Part shown: piece after piece, positions 1 through 9,529 of the stretch
How positions within the stretch are numbered: the stretch's first letter is position 1
Layout: each line of letters opens with the position of its first letter
NCBI GenBank assembly: GCA_037953745.1
Contig: JBAKBP010012319.1
Span: 1 to 64,000 of the forward strand
DNA length: 64,000 bases
Reading direction: 5' to 3'
Source: Lithodes maja
Lineage: Eukaryota; Arthropoda; Malacostraca; Decapoda; Lithodidae
The notes under the pieces: model-generated
Database searches by the model: none
What the model saw: the letters and a program-made list of their open reading frames with translations, nothing else
What the model was told of the DNA's origin: nothing
Translations under genes and position numbers: made by a program

Positions 1-286
1 CTATGTCTTATCGACAACACTAACTTTAACTATTCTAACTATATAGATCATACCCATATTATGTCTTATCGACAACACTGACTTTAACTATTCTAACTAT
101 ATAGATCATACCCTATGATGTCTTATTAACAACACTGACTTTAACTATTCTAACTATATAGATCTAACTATTCTAACTATATAAAGTAGATCATACCCTG
201 TTATGTCTTATCGACAACACTGACTTTAACTATTCTAACTATATAGATCATACCCTATGATGTCTTATCAACAACCAATCTAGTAA
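1..286. repeat. Tandem repeat, about 60-bp unit
   Basis: About four imperfect units containing GTCTTATCGACAACACTGAC followed by TTAACTATTCTAACTATATA. The same sequence recurs in the opposite orientation near 3,346-3,440, so the recombinase-like gene at 899-2,983 lies between inverted copies. Confidence 0.85.
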
Positions 287-430
287 AAACACCAGTTAAT
301 TAGTCATTTTTTAATCCGAATAATTTACATAAACAGGGTCATTGGTCAAAAGTGTTGTGAAGCATTCTGCTAAAGGGTTATAAACATTTTAATTTCAACC
401 CTACCGCAAAAATATCCCCATAAGGCCGTA
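283..430. repeat. Dispersed repeat, inverted partner of 20,515-20,650
   Basis: This segment carries AATCCGAATAA, GGGTCATTGGT and CCGCAAA-ATATCCC-ATAAGGCC blocks. They reappear in reverse complement at 20,515-20,650 with small differences. It also contains the CTAAAGGGTTA motif that recurs at gene ends across the viral-like region. Confidence 0.75.
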
Positions 431-898
431 ATGTAACCCAAGCGTAAAGTTATCAGCTCATATTTTTGTTACGGTCTATTTCACCCAAATGGCAACTACC
501 CCTCGGCCCGATAAGGATTATATTAAAGCGTCTACGTGTTAGGCAGCACATCACTCCCGTCACAGGACCCACCGAGTTAACTTGTCAGATACTCTCCCCA
601 TAACAATGGGAGCTTGGCCACACCAGCTCCCGTAGTAAAAGTTCACCTCTTCATCACCACAAGTAGCCTGTATAATTATCACATCACTGAAAACAGAAAG
701 TTTACTCTTGGTGGATTTATTATATAATTTTTATGGGTGGTCCTTAACCCTTTCAGACTCATACGACGTAGAGGTTGCCAGATTAACTACATATATATAT
801 ATATTTCCAATTTGTCAGATTTAATGATTTTCTAATTGAATTGAATTAATATTATTTACAGGTCTAAATTATTGTGACACCCTCGGACGAAAAGAACT
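431..898. other. Upstream region of the recombinase-like gene
   Basis: No convincing gene was seen. A TATATATATATAT run lies at 790-803, about 95 bases before the ATG at 899, and could be its TATA box. Positions 740-780 contain a reversed piece of the repeat found at 8,907-9,363 (the 'GGCAACCTCTGC' block). An AG preceded by a T-rich stretch near 860 could be a splice acceptor, but no donor was found. Confidence 0.35.
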
Positions 899-2983
899 AT
901 GGCGGCCAAGAGGTTCAAGAAGATGCCATTGATATCGCCAGACTACGCTTCTAAACCGATATGGACATGCCCTCCTCTACAGTTACAACCGTTAGCGAGC
1001 GTCACACCGCCACGGGACCCGGAGGAGCTGTCGGCTGGTCCTTCCCATGCTGGAATACTACCAATGACTGAATGGCAAGGTGAATTTCGCAAGTCGGTAC
1101 AAGAGGACACGTGGACACCCACGACTCCGACTGCGAAAACCCCCCCGGGACAGGCGCGAGTTTTATCCCCATCTTCCCCTCCCCCTGTAACCCCAGCGAC
1201 GACCACTACGCCCGTTTTCGAAGCGGGTTCCCTAGAGTGGACACCCACGACTCCGACTGCGCAAACCCCCCCGGGACAGGCGCGAGTTTTATCTCCATCT
1301 TCCCCTCCCCCTGTAACCCCAGCGGCGACCACTCCACCCGTTTCCGAAGCGGGTCCCCTCGATCGTGGCCCTATGCCTCCTTTATATAATGATGGGGTCT
1401 CCCAGTCGATAGTTACAGATAATGAAGTACCTATGTTGGACATTGGAATGAGTGAGGTCATAGATTCAGACGTGACAACAACAAATGCCTGCATTAATTA
1501 TATTAATTTGCTGCGAGTGTTAAACCCCAAACTAAATATTGTACCGCAGTTGGACGAATCGGGTCTTCCAGTGGTACATATGGGAGGAGAGAGTATAGAG
1601 ATATGGGCTCGATGGGAGCAAGAGTTCCGGTTGTTGGCCAGTAATAATCACCAGCTACCACCCGGTGATAACTATTGGTTCTCCATGCCAGTTGGCCAGG
1701 CCAAAGGAGTCCCTAAGTGTATATTAGACTTTCTGAGTGCTCCTAAACTGTCATGGCCTGGGCCATGTAATGCTTCTAGAGCGTTACAAATAGATGAAGA
1801 TTTCCATATTAGACAGAGAGCCTGGAGGCTGTTATCGCAGTTTCTACTTAGTTGTGAATTAACTAAATCGTGGGTTAAGATAACCGAGTCAGTGACGGAT
1901 GCCAATACTCAAAATGCGCTATCTTTGACTAGGCGCATCTCATTGCAGAATGCTATGCAGTCCATTGGGGATATTAAAGCGGATATTTTTCAGGCTGTGA
2001 AAGTACGTCAAGCATTGAAGTTGGATATGGTCAAGGGGTTCCCCAGTGGTTTGGGTAAAAGTTTAGTCTCACTTGATGATATATTTACTCCAACTATTGA
2101 TTACATCATTTCCCTTAGTAACAGGGTTAGCAATTTCAATCAAACAATCCCCAGGTATGGGGGGCTAGGATCAGTACATCAAATACAGAGCCCCGATATC
2201 GTCAGGTATGAACCAACACCGGGCCCCCCCGGAAACAGCAGCATGTACGGACCTAACACACCGATCTCCCCCTATTTCAATCAAACACCGAGCTCCCCCG
2301 GAAACAGCAGCATGTATGGACCTAACACACCTCGCTCCCCCTATTTCGGTCAAACACAGAACCCCTCCTCCGACTGCGTCAGGTCCACCAAGCACGGGGG
2401 GGTTGAATTACCACCACCACCACCATCTAGGGCCCAGGTACAAGGACCTAACACACCTCGCTGCTCCTGTTCCACTCAAACACAGGGCCCCTCCACCAAC
2501 AGCGTCAGGTACGAACCTAAAACATCGAGCTCAGACACCACCATTGTACACGTGACGAGTGTCCAACCCAATCACACACTGTCTATGCCACTTCTTAGCC
2601 CCGGTTGGAAACCTCAGGACATTGCTAATTTTAGTAATTTGGACGAAATTGGGAGAGCTAAATGGCAAAAGGAATACGGGGATAGTGTGACTCGTAAACT
2701 AATCAAGGCGACCACAGATCCAACCCACAAGCGGCACCAAACATGTTGGCAGGCCTTTATCACCTGGATCATAGAAACTAACCAAGATCAATCCTCTGTG
2801 GCTTTAATTTTCAAGTATTTAGATTATATATATGAACGTAAATCTATGTCAGTAAACACAATGAAATATCACCTCAATATTATAAAGAAGAGCTTTTTCC
2901 ACTTAACCGGTCTTCAAATCCTCGAGGATGAAGAAAAGGCGTTCATGAATGGATGCGCCCGGGAATTTGCTATTGGAAGGTAA
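899..2983 (+). CDS. Pro/Thr-rich protein with C-terminal tyrosine-recombinase core-binding domain, no catalytic domain
   Basis: The frame encodes 694 residues. Residues about 70-155 hold two near-identical copies of a block rich in TPTTPTA-TPPGQARVLSP, and residues about 440-500 repeat a NSSMYGPNTP-SPYF block. The middle (about 185-430) looks globular. The last 90 residues (KRHQTCWQAFITWI, then a segment around SVNTMKYHLNIIKKSFF) resemble the helical SAM-like core-binding domain that precedes the catalytic domain of tyrosine recombinases. The frame stops right after this domain, and no R..HxxR..Y catalytic region follows. A short duplication of 2,659-2,702 lies just past the stop (2,983-3,021), so the 3' end may have been lost by rearrangement. 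Complete recombinases of this type would insert or excise the element; this product should at most bind DNA. The start is the first ATG after a TATA-like run. Confidence 0.6.
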   Translation: MAAKRFKKMPLISPDYASKPIWTCPPLQLQPLASVTPPRDPEELSAGPSHAGILPMTEWQGEFRKSVQEDTWTPTTPTAKTPPGQARVLSPSSPPPVTPATTTTPVFEAGSLEWTPTTPTAQTPPGQARVLSPSSPPPVTPAATTPPVSEAGPLDRGPMPPLYNDGVSQSIVTDNEVPMLDIGMSEVIDSDVTTTNACINYINLLRVLNPKLNIVPQLDESGLPVVHMGGESIEIWARWEQEFRLLASNNHQLPPGDNYWFSMPVGQAKGVPKCILDFLSAPKLSWPGPCNASRALQIDEDFHIRQRAWRLLSQFLLSCELTKSWVKITESVTDANTQNALSLTRRISLQNAMQSIGDIKADIFQAVKVRQALKLDMVKGFPSGLGKSLVSLDDIFTPTIDYIISLSNRVSNFNQTIPRYGGLGSVHQIQSPDIVRYEPTPGPPGNSSMYGPNTPISPYFNQTPSSPGNSSMYGPNTPRSPYFGQTQNPSSDCVRSTKHGGVELPPPPPSRAQVQGPNTPRCSCSTQTQGPSTNSVRYEPKTSSSDTTIVHVTSVQPNHTLSMPLLSPGWKPQDIANFSNLDEIGRAKWQKEYGDSVTRKLIKATTDPTHKRHQTCWQAFITWIIETNQDQSSVALIFKYLDYIYERKSMSVNTMKYHLNIIKKSFFHLTGLQILEDEEKAFMNGCAREFAIGR

Positions 2984-3345
2984 ATGGCAAGGTGTATACG
3001 GGATAGTGTGACTCGTAAAAACAAGCCACTTAACTGCACCTGTTGTTTTGTATGTATTATAAATGGTTGTAATACACATTTAAACAAAACGTATGTTTGC
3101 CTGTCTCTCTGCTACTATATGAAATTCAATTTATAAATGTAGTTGGGATGTTTGATAGAGTCAAGGTGGAAGAAACTAAACACAATTCTTGGCTTTAAAG
3201 TTTATTATAAATATGACACAAACCAAATATTAAAATTCTTGGCTTTAAACAATAATATGTAACACAAACCAAATATTCATTATCCGCTAAAGGGTTTTAA
3301 GTGTCCATACATTAATAACCATGTGGCCTAGATATATTATGCATT

Positions 3346-3440
3346 ATTCAGAATAGTTAAAGTTAGTGTTGTTGATGAGACATCACAGGAATGATCTATA
3401 GTTAGAATTAGTTAAAGTCAGTGTTGTTGATAAGAGTATG
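3346..3440. repeat. Inverted copy of the 1-286 tandem repeat
   Basis: The blocks AATAGTTAAAGTTAGTGTTG and GTTAAAGTCAGTGTTGTTGA are reverse complements of the unit at 1-286. Confidence 0.75.
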
Positions 3441-3469
3441 ATCTCGGACAATAAATGACGAGATCGGGG

Positions 3470-3595
3470 TTAGGAGGACCAAGGAGGCCTTTACCACCTG
3501 GATCGTAGAAGCTAACCCTCTGTTGCTTGTATTTAGATGATATTTTTTAATATGAATCTGTGACAAACTTAGCCTTTTTCCACTTAACTGCACCC
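3470..3595 (+). pseudogene. Decayed fragment of the 3' end of the recombinase-like gene
   Basis: The text around GGCCTTTACCACCTGGATCG, then GTATTTAGATGATAT, then GCCTTTTTCCACTTAACTG follows 2,750-2,905 of the intact gene but carries internal deletions and frame breaks. It belongs to the duplicated copy that continues into 3,575-3,805. Confidence 0.65.
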
Positions 3596-3825
3596 GTTGT
3601 TTTGTATGTATTATAAAATGGTTGTAATAAACATTTAAACAAAAAGTATGTTTCTCTGTCTCTCTGTTACTATACGAAATTCAATTTATAAATGTAGTTG
3701 GGATGTTTGATAGAGTCAAGGTGGAAGAAACTAAACAAAATTCTTGGCTTTAAAGTTTATTGTAAATATGACACAAACCAAATATTCATTGTCCAAAATT
3801 CTTGGCTTTAAACAATAATATCTAA

Positions 3826-4350
3826 AAAATATTTTCTGAGATGTGGACACTAGAGACATGAAACGGGGTTTAGAGAGCCTTTATAACTGGGCTATCTACA
3901 TGAGATGTGGACATATAACTGAGCTAAAATCACCCTAAAAACTAGGCTAGTTAAGATTAACCATATAACTGAGCTAACATCACCCTAAAAACTAGGCTAG
4001 TTAAGATTAACCAAATAATATTATCTCTAAAAAATATGTTCTGAGATTGGACACTAAAGTGAATTGGTCTTAAGAAACGGGGTTTAGAGCCTTCATAACT
4101 AGGCTATCTACATGAGATGTAGACATATAACTGAGCTAAAATCACCCTAAAAACTAGGCTAGTTAAGATTGAATTGATAAAATAATATTCTCTCTAAAAA
4201 ATATGGTCGAGATTGGACACTAAAGTGAATTCGGTGGAGATTTATAACTAGGCTATCTACATGCGATATAACTGAGCTAAAATCACCCTTAAAAACTAGG
4301 CTAGTTAAGATTGAATTGATAAAATAATATTCTCTCTAAAAAATATGGAT
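3826..4350. repeat. Repeat array with the CCCTAAAAACTAGGCTAGTTAAG core
   Basis: At least three degenerate copies of a roughly 150-190-bp unit. It includes CTAAAAACTAGGCTAGTTAA, a CTCTAAAAAATAT stretch, TGAGATTGGACACTAAAGTG, and CGAAACGGGGTTTAGA. The same family fills 24,655-25,570, and a single junction lies at 22,862-22,900. Dispersed AT-rich arrays of this kind resemble homologous regions of large arthropod DNA viruses, but a role is not shown. Confidence 0.75.
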
Positions 4351-4469
4351 TTTATTATCTGCGAACAGAGGATCACAAAAATGTGAAAGATAATTGGGCT
4401 TCTGTCAGAGCTAGGCACCCATCATCCATGACCTCAAAGCTGTGTTACTTGATTGGTCCTATTTGATCG

Positions 4470-4550
4470 ACCAATTTGTTGGCAGAATGCAATAGAACTA
4501 TAGGAATGTCGCCTCGTTCGGCTCTATTTGGTTGGCTTGCTATACAATAA
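4470..4550 (+). pseudogene. Fragment of the integrase gene
   Basis: Positions about 4,488-4,540 match the minus strand of the integrase at 34,535-35,914 (the stretch that encodes NRTIGMSPRSALFG). Sequence on both sides is scrambled, so this is an orphan remnant of a second copy. Confidence 0.65.
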
Positions 4551-4694
4551 TTACATCCTGTGTTTAAATGTGTCTATGATACCTCATTTATCCAAATATA
4601 TAGATTTGTTAGGAATACAGTGTCCATCCTATTATCCGAACACACCTTACATAGGTAATCATAATTTTAGCTTATGACAATTGCCAAATTTCAG

Positions 4695-4844
4695 ATGGAA
4701 GCTATGGCTGATGCAGTAGATCCTCTGGAAAAAGGCAACTATGCCTGGGTGGAAGATTCATTATCTACAATATTTATATTTTCCTGTCGTGGGAAGATGG
4801 CCGAAACGGCATTTGTCTCGCTTCAAAACTCTCACAATTATTAA
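4695..4844 (+). CDS. Short unknown frame (49 residues)
   Basis: An ATG at 4,695 opens a 49-residue frame that starts MEAMADAVDPLEKG. It follows a TTTCAG that could be a splice acceptor. The frame ends inside low-quality sequence with stops in all frames. It may be a piece of a decayed gene; I recognise no family. Confidence 0.15.
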   Translation: MEAMADAVDPLEKGNYAWVEDSLSTIFIFSCRGKMAETAFVSLQNSHNY

Positions 4845-5337
4845 GATCACGACTCTCCGAATTCGAACGATTCGGTGGGGTCATACATTGGACAAGGGAA
4901 CATGCTAATAAATTATCCAAAAAGGATAGACTCGGTACCAGCAGGGTCAGTAGGAGGACCAAGGCCTGCTTAGGAGGACCCCACACACACACATCATTAT
5001 TTATGTACCTCACCATATATACTGGGTCAATATTATTAGGTTTGAATAATATTTTTTTAGGCTCCAAAATTTTCATATCAGGATTCTGTTACCATCGATT
5101 CAGAAGGTTTTCCGACACTATGGACTCCTAACCCTCAGGGTAACTCGTAAGACTATGATATGGGCAACATGAATTGGCACTCTCTCCCCCCCATAGTCAG
5201 TGGAATAAGGGAGTCCTTGACCTTATGCAGTTCCTCCAAAGATAGGTCCTTGTGAAGCTCCTCCAAAGGCAAATCCCCCCTTGAGGGGTGGGGACCCCCA
5301 TCTGCCCCACACCCCCACAGTCAACAGTGTCGTAATT
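4845..5337. other. Intergenic stretch with no supported gene
   Basis: It includes an (AC) run near 4,981-4,990 and C/G-rich duplications (GCAGTTCCTCCAAAG, GCAGCTCCTCCGAAGG) that continue into the end of the VWA gene. No coding signal was recognised. Confidence 0.4.
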
Positions 5338-7092
5338 TTACGCAGCTCCTCCGAAGGCGGGGGGGGGGGCCATCCAATTGACACCAGGTAGGGAGTCGTC
5401 GTTTTCATCTATACCTAAATAACAAGTCAATGGAGAGGCTACACCGCTCGCCTCACTCAAATCTACAATAGATTTATGCATGCGTGCAACCTCTTCACTT
5501 CCAAGACTACCTTGCAGGATCTTTTGTAGTTGTAATCCCTCAATCATTCTCTTGGCTGCTACCTGATGAAGACCGACTCCATAGACCTTCATCACTGTCA
5601 TATTGACACATATAGTCGAGTTATTTAATTGTATCTTGGCCGTAATGTCTTTCGTCGCAGTTCCATTTGGAATACTGTGGAATTGGGTAAATGTTGGACC
5701 CCGATTGATACTGGAGTTTTGCTTCGAGATGTACTCGGGTGTCTTTTCAACAGCATTATCTGAAATGCATAGATGTACTTGGAGTTTATCCACACAGGGT
5801 TTTGTCATCAAACCCAAAAACATTTTGAATTCTTCCATTTGGTTAATATTTTTCAGGAGGAGGCAATGTCCAGAATTGTAAAGGGCCAGACTCTTGAGTA
5901 GGTCAGAGGAAACACCGTCTCCTACACCAACGGTGAATATTTGAAAAGCCTCATTCTTCAAGCCGACGCATTCTTTTATAATGTCACTTACATTTGTAAC
6001 TAGAGCGCCGGTCACCATCAACATATTTAGAGGGAGTCGACTACAGCACTCATAACCATATGTGATGGCCTTCATGATCTCGGTGCCACCCATATTACCT
6101 TTTAACCCACATACATACTCATGAGCTAACATAATATTTGTTTTGGTGACCACCTGGGTGGTCTCAAACAAAGGTTTAACATGATCTCCAAAGGAGATCA
6201 TGTTAAATCCGGTGCATGTCTCACTACTAAGTATTAGTACCCAATGTAGGGCACATAATTGCGCCATCTCCACCCCCATCCCGTTCTCCATGCTGTCCGA
6301 ACAATCTATTAAAAGTATCATCTCGCTCGGGCCCCGGTGGGGCACATCTACATGGGTAAGGTCGAGCTGTCCCGTCACCATTATCACATCATCCTTCATA
6401 TGGGAATTGACCGCCTTGGAATTTCCCTCTTCATGGAATGCCTGGATCTTCTTCGAGTGGGTGATTTTCATCTCCCAATCATGTTGGTGGGGGCCATCTT
6501 TCATCCACATCACCTTACCCATACCCTCCTCGTTTACTCTAACATATCCATTATGGTGCGGTGGGTACACCTTCACACCTTTGATATTACTTAGGGTGGC
6601 ATTTACTGTTAAACTGTAGTTACTATTGTGTCCCAGCTCATATGAGGAATCACAATAACTAGGCCTATACCTAGGCCTTAACACAGTAGGGAGCACTAGA
6701 GTACTAACTCCGTCTTCGTTCACTGGTAACAACTGCAGCATTTTTATCTCTATGTCCACTTTAGCTTCATGGGATATGTTTCCCAAATGGATTTCTAATA
6801 TGTCTTCATGTTCGTGCATTTTCTTTCCAATGAAGGCTTGTATTCCCTGTTTGATAGAAGCTCGGAATTTTACCTCCGCCTTTCCCTTCTCGATACATCG
6901 TCCAATAATTTCCCGGGTGCCATTGATTGTTGCCTTGAAAGAATAGACACAACTGTCATAATCCACGGGTAGTTTGAAAGCCACTTCTTCATCATTACCG
7001 GATTTCTGGTAGTTTAGGCAACAGTTGATATCTCCCACGTATCCCGTTACAGCTATTTCCACCTTACACTTCAAAAGACGTAGTGACTGCAT
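5338..7092 (-). CDS. VIT + VWA domain protein (VWA5A / inter-alpha-inhibitor heavy chain type)
   Basis: Counting from the ATG at 7,092 the product is 584 residues. Residues 1-135 fit a VIT domain. Residues about 256-440 fit a von Willebrand factor A domain: MILLIDCSDSMENG supplies the DxSxS metal site (D263, S265, S267), and T337 lies in KGNMGGTEIM. The usual TDG aspartate is replaced in MVTGALVTN (G362), so metal binding is probably weak or lost. In animals such proteins are involved in adhesion or intracellular scaffolding and their genes have many introns; this copy is one uninterrupted frame. The frame stays open 48 codons further upstream, but a TATA box sits inside that extension, so I chose the inner ATG. 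The last residues (MAPPPAFGGAA) come from a G-run-containing repeat and may be a new tail. This looks like a captured host gene. Confidence 0.8.
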   Translation of the reverse strand: MQSLRLLKCKVEIAVTGYVGDINCCLNYQKSGNDEEVAFKLPVDYDSCVYSFKATINGTREIIGRCIEKGKAEVKFRASIKQGIQAFIGKKMHEHEDILEIHLGNISHEAKVDIEIKMLQLLPVNEDGVSTLVLPTVLRPRYRPSYCDSSYELGHNSNYSLTVNATLSNIKGVKVYPPHHNGYVRVNEEGMGKVMWMKDGPHQHDWEMKITHSKKIQAFHEEGNSKAVNSHMKDDVIMVTGQLDLTHVDVPHRGPSEMILLIDCSDSMENGMGVEMAQLCALHWVLILSSETCTGFNMISFGDHVKPLFETTQVVTKTNIMLAHEYVCGLKGNMGGTEIMKAITYGYECCSRLPLNMLMVTGALVTNVSDIIKECVGLKNEAFQIFTVGVGDGVSSDLLKSLALYNSGHCLLLKNINQMEEFKMFLGLMTKPCVDKLQVHLCISDNAVEKTPEYISKQNSSINRGPTFTQFHSIPNGTATKDITAKIQLNNSTICVNMTVMKVYGVGLHQVAAKRMIEGLQLQKILQGSLGSEEVARMHKSIVDLSEASGVASPLTCYLGIDENDDSLPGVNWMAPPPAFGGAA

Positions 7093-7129
7093 TGTAGAGT
7101 ATTGGGTTGTGGTCTTAGAAGGTTTAGGG

Positions 7130-7148
7130 AAGTTATATATATATACAA
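7130..7148 (-). promoter_or_regulatory. TATA box of the VWA gene
   Basis: On the minus strand TGTATATATATAACTT lies about 40-55 bases before the chosen ATG, the spacing seen for other genes of this region. Confidence 0.55.
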
Positions 7149-7236
7149 GACAGGCACGGTTGCCAAATTGTAAAATAAAAAAACAAATTATACCACACTG
7201 TGCACACTCTATGTGAGTATACGGCTCTAGAAACAA

Positions 7237-7539
7237 AAAGGGTCGTATATAACCTCGAAGCGGCCCAACAAGCGGGCCTTCTACTAGGCCGCGCCTATGA
7301 TACTAGACCATTGCTGTCAGAAGGTGTATTGGCTGGGTTCACTAAGATCTACCCTTTAGGCGTCATCTAAAGTAATTTCTCTGGCCGAGGGACCACCAAT
7401 TCTAGTTATTCATGGTAGACTATATTGGATGGCACTACCGAGAAAAAATCTTGCTATATAACCACCTATAATAGTATAACAATGAATCATATTCTTTTTG
7501 GAAATATTGACAGTAGGTGTAATTGGGTGTCGTGACGGC
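7237..7539. other. Intergenic stretch with no supported gene
   Basis: No frame, repeat or RNA gene was recognised between the VWA gene promoter and the duplicated segment that starts at 7,540. Confidence 0.4.
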
Positions 7540-7811
7540 ATCATTATTACGGTGATGTTGTTGGCTGGAACCAACACGAAGACCAAATGACTGTCTCTTC
7601 ACTTTTGGAAATATTTCACATTCCCCCTACGGACACTGACACCGTACATTGTAATGTGATTCGTAGTATAAGACATTTTCAAACATACATCTCCCTAAAT
7701 CCCATAAAGTGCTCGTCGTGTTTTTCCAGTCATAAACAAGAATCGGCGGTAGTGCCAACCATGACTCCAGTTAACAATAGAGTAAATGTCCGATCAGGGG
7801 AGCCTTTTTAG
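7540..7811 (+). pseudogene. Orphan 3' end of the RING-like gene
   Basis: The 74-residue frame beginning MTVSSLLEIFHIPPTDTDT matches the last exonic stretch of the 487-residue protein at 9,530-10,993, then diverges after a small deletion shifts the frame. The body of the gene is absent upstream. No promoter is visible. Confidence 0.75.
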
Positions 7812-7904
7812 ACAGAAATAGTAACACCACCGCCGCCAATATTGTCCAGACACTTTTCCCGGATTCTTCTTCATCTACATTATACAGAGGAGTCAAGGTG
7901 GAAA

Positions 7905-7950
7905 AGAAAATGAGTTTTCTAGTTAAATAAAGTTTATTGTAAAGGTGTGA
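7905..7950 (-). terminator. Palindromic poly(A) / shared 3' module (inverted)
   Basis: GGAAAAGAAAATGAGTTTTC, then TAGTTAAATAAAGTTTATTG. AATAAA is present on both strands of AATAAAGTTTATT. Relatives lie at 11,165-11,205, 12,943-12,985, 15,205-15,245 and 34,430-34,470. Confidence 0.6.
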
Positions 7951-8042
7951 GTAGTACGACTATAAATAAAAATCGGGACCAAAACAGCACTTATTGACCC
8001 TTACTACCTTTTTATTATACATATACACTTATGGATAAAGGG

Positions 8043-8786
8043 TCAATCCCAGTTGTCGTATGCATCCACAGCTTCGTTAATTTTGATGAATTCTCTAATG
8101 CTTTCCTGGAGAATTTTAGGTAGTACCTGTTCATAGTGCATCAGGCGGTCCATATTATCTCTGATGACCTTGTGGCAGAGGAATTTCAACATGGGTGGAT
8201 GATGGAAGGTAAATAATGACGGACGACTGAGGTGTTCTATGTAGTCGTCAATACGGTACCCGTCACTCACCAGTGATGTATATATTGCGTCCTTGACGGG
8301 GAGGTTGTCCTCGTCCCGGAGTGTTGCCAGGAAGAAGATGTTCGGACAGGATGTGATGAAGATGTTCCCTGCACCTTGACATGAGAATCCTGTATAGTTA
8401 CAATCCGCCATCAATTCCACAAATAACCTCTTCTGTGGGTTAGTTTTATTGACGACTCTGGCCAGGAGATAGTAGGTGCTACCCTGACTATCCTCCGTGC
8501 ATCGTATGAAATAAAGCCGATCCACCATATCAAGTTCTATCTTGAAGTCTTGCAGTTCCTCGTAATCCCACTCCTTCATTTCCCACGGCGACGTTCTTCA
8601 TTCAAACATGTCCTGGTGGTCTACTGCATCGAATAAGTACTCCTCCATATCCTCCATTGTTTTCACCAAGGGATTTAGAGAGATGAAATTCATGGAGGGG
8701 AGAGGGAGAATCTTCTGAGTGGTTGGAGTTATTTCTGACCAATGTGAGCGTATACCATCGCTCCCACCTAAACTGCCGCTCTCCAA
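8043..8786 (-). pseudogene. Unknown viral-type gene family, copy A: one frame broken by an in-frame TGA
   Basis: A 62-codon frame from the ATG at 8,786 ends at TGA (8,598-8,600). Six codons later, in the same frame, a 178-codon frame continues to 8,043. The copy at 21,033-22,070 aligns across this point (HQDMFE and SPWE against HQDKLE and SPWD) with an arginine where copy A has TGA, so a single nonsense change (for example CGA to TGA) explains the break. Shared blocks include IELDMVDRLY, ITSCPNIFF, SDGYRIDDY, KFLCHKV and the acidic-residue-rich end INEAVDA. I recognise no known domain. Copy A has no intron at the place where copy B does. It could be a pseudogene, or a shortened protein could start at the inner ATG at 8,579. 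The family has at least three further decayed copies (11,341; 13,095; 15,350). Confidence 0.75.
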
Positions 8787-8906
8787 CCCCCTGCCAAGCG
8801 CAAGCTCACCCGAGACTCCCTAAGGCCGAATCCAATGCCCCCAATCTTGAAGTCGGAGAGAATCCCAGTCCAGAAACTCTACCCGGATTCCTCGACTAGG
8901 TCCACA

Positions 8907-9363
8907 TTAACCCTCTCACATCCGGACGCGATTTTTGAGCCTATTAGGGATACTTTAAATCCTTTGTTACCGTCAGGGGTATCTATAAACCTTTAGTTTG
9001 TTTACTTCAACCTCTGCAGTTGAGTTAGCTGTGGGCAGAAAACTAAGTTTGGAGAGGTAATTATAACAGTGAGAGTAATCTTTTTCTTATTGCTAATCTG
9101 GCAACCTCTGCGTCCTATGGTCGTGAGAGGGTTAACCCACTCCGACATATGACGCGATTTTGAGCCGATTAGGGATGCTTTAAAGCCTTTGTTACCATCA
9201 GGGGAATTTAGAAACCTTTAGTTTAGTTACTTCAACCTCTGCAGTTGTCTTTGAGTTAGTTGTGGGCAGAAAACTAATTTTTGGGAGGTAATTATAAGAG
9301 TGAGAGAACTTTATTTCTTATTGCTAATCTGGCAACCTCTGCATCATATGAGTATGAAAGGGT
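8907..9363. repeat. Two tandem units of about 225 bp
   Basis: The units 8,907-9,141 and 9,134-9,363 share GCGATTTT-GAGCC-ATTAGGGAT, CTTCAACCTCTGCAGTTG, and GCTAATCTGGCAACCTCTGC. Each ends in GAGAGGGTTAA or GAAAGGGTTAA. A reversed remnant lies at about 740-780. No gene was seen here. Confidence 0.85.
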
Positions 9364-9480
9364 TAATAGTGAGAGGTGTCAGGGTTAAAAAATAGAATTT
9401 ATTTATATATATATATAAACAATACCACATTTCACACAGATGTATAAGGGGTGGGGGGAGGAGTCTCAAAAATGTATGGA

Positions 9481-9488
9481 TATATAAA
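9481..9488 (+). promoter_or_regulatory. TATA box of the RING-like gene
   Basis: TATATAAA lies 42 bases before the ATG at 9,530, in the same arrangement as other genes of the region. Confidence 0.6.
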
Positions 9489-9529
9489 TGGAGCAACGGT
9501 ACGGGTAAATTCATCACCGCCCTAGAGAA

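Larger units (their letters stand above)
3022..3805. repeat. Direct duplication of the 3' region of the recombinase-like gene
   Basis: The segment 3,022-3,260 (CACTTAACTGCACC, GTTGTTTTGTATGTATTATA, CAATTCTTGGCTTTAAAG) is repeated at about 3,575-3,805 with few changes. Each copy ends in a GTTTATT poly(A)-module-like stretch. Confidence 0.8.
7540..8600. repeat. Segmental duplication, copy 1 (partner 10,777-11,650)
   Basis: From ATTATTACGGTGATGTTGTT onward this segment follows 10,777-11,650: the 3' end of the RING-like gene, the 3' module, and the start of the minus-strand gene. Small indels separate the copies. Copy 1 keeps the better minus-strand gene, copy 2 keeps the whole RING-like gene. 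Confidence 0.85.

Noticed and set aside
7093..7236. 48-residue N-terminal extension of the VWA protein
   Set aside because: It contains the TATA box and lacks VIT homology; it would need a promoter further upstream, which is not seen.
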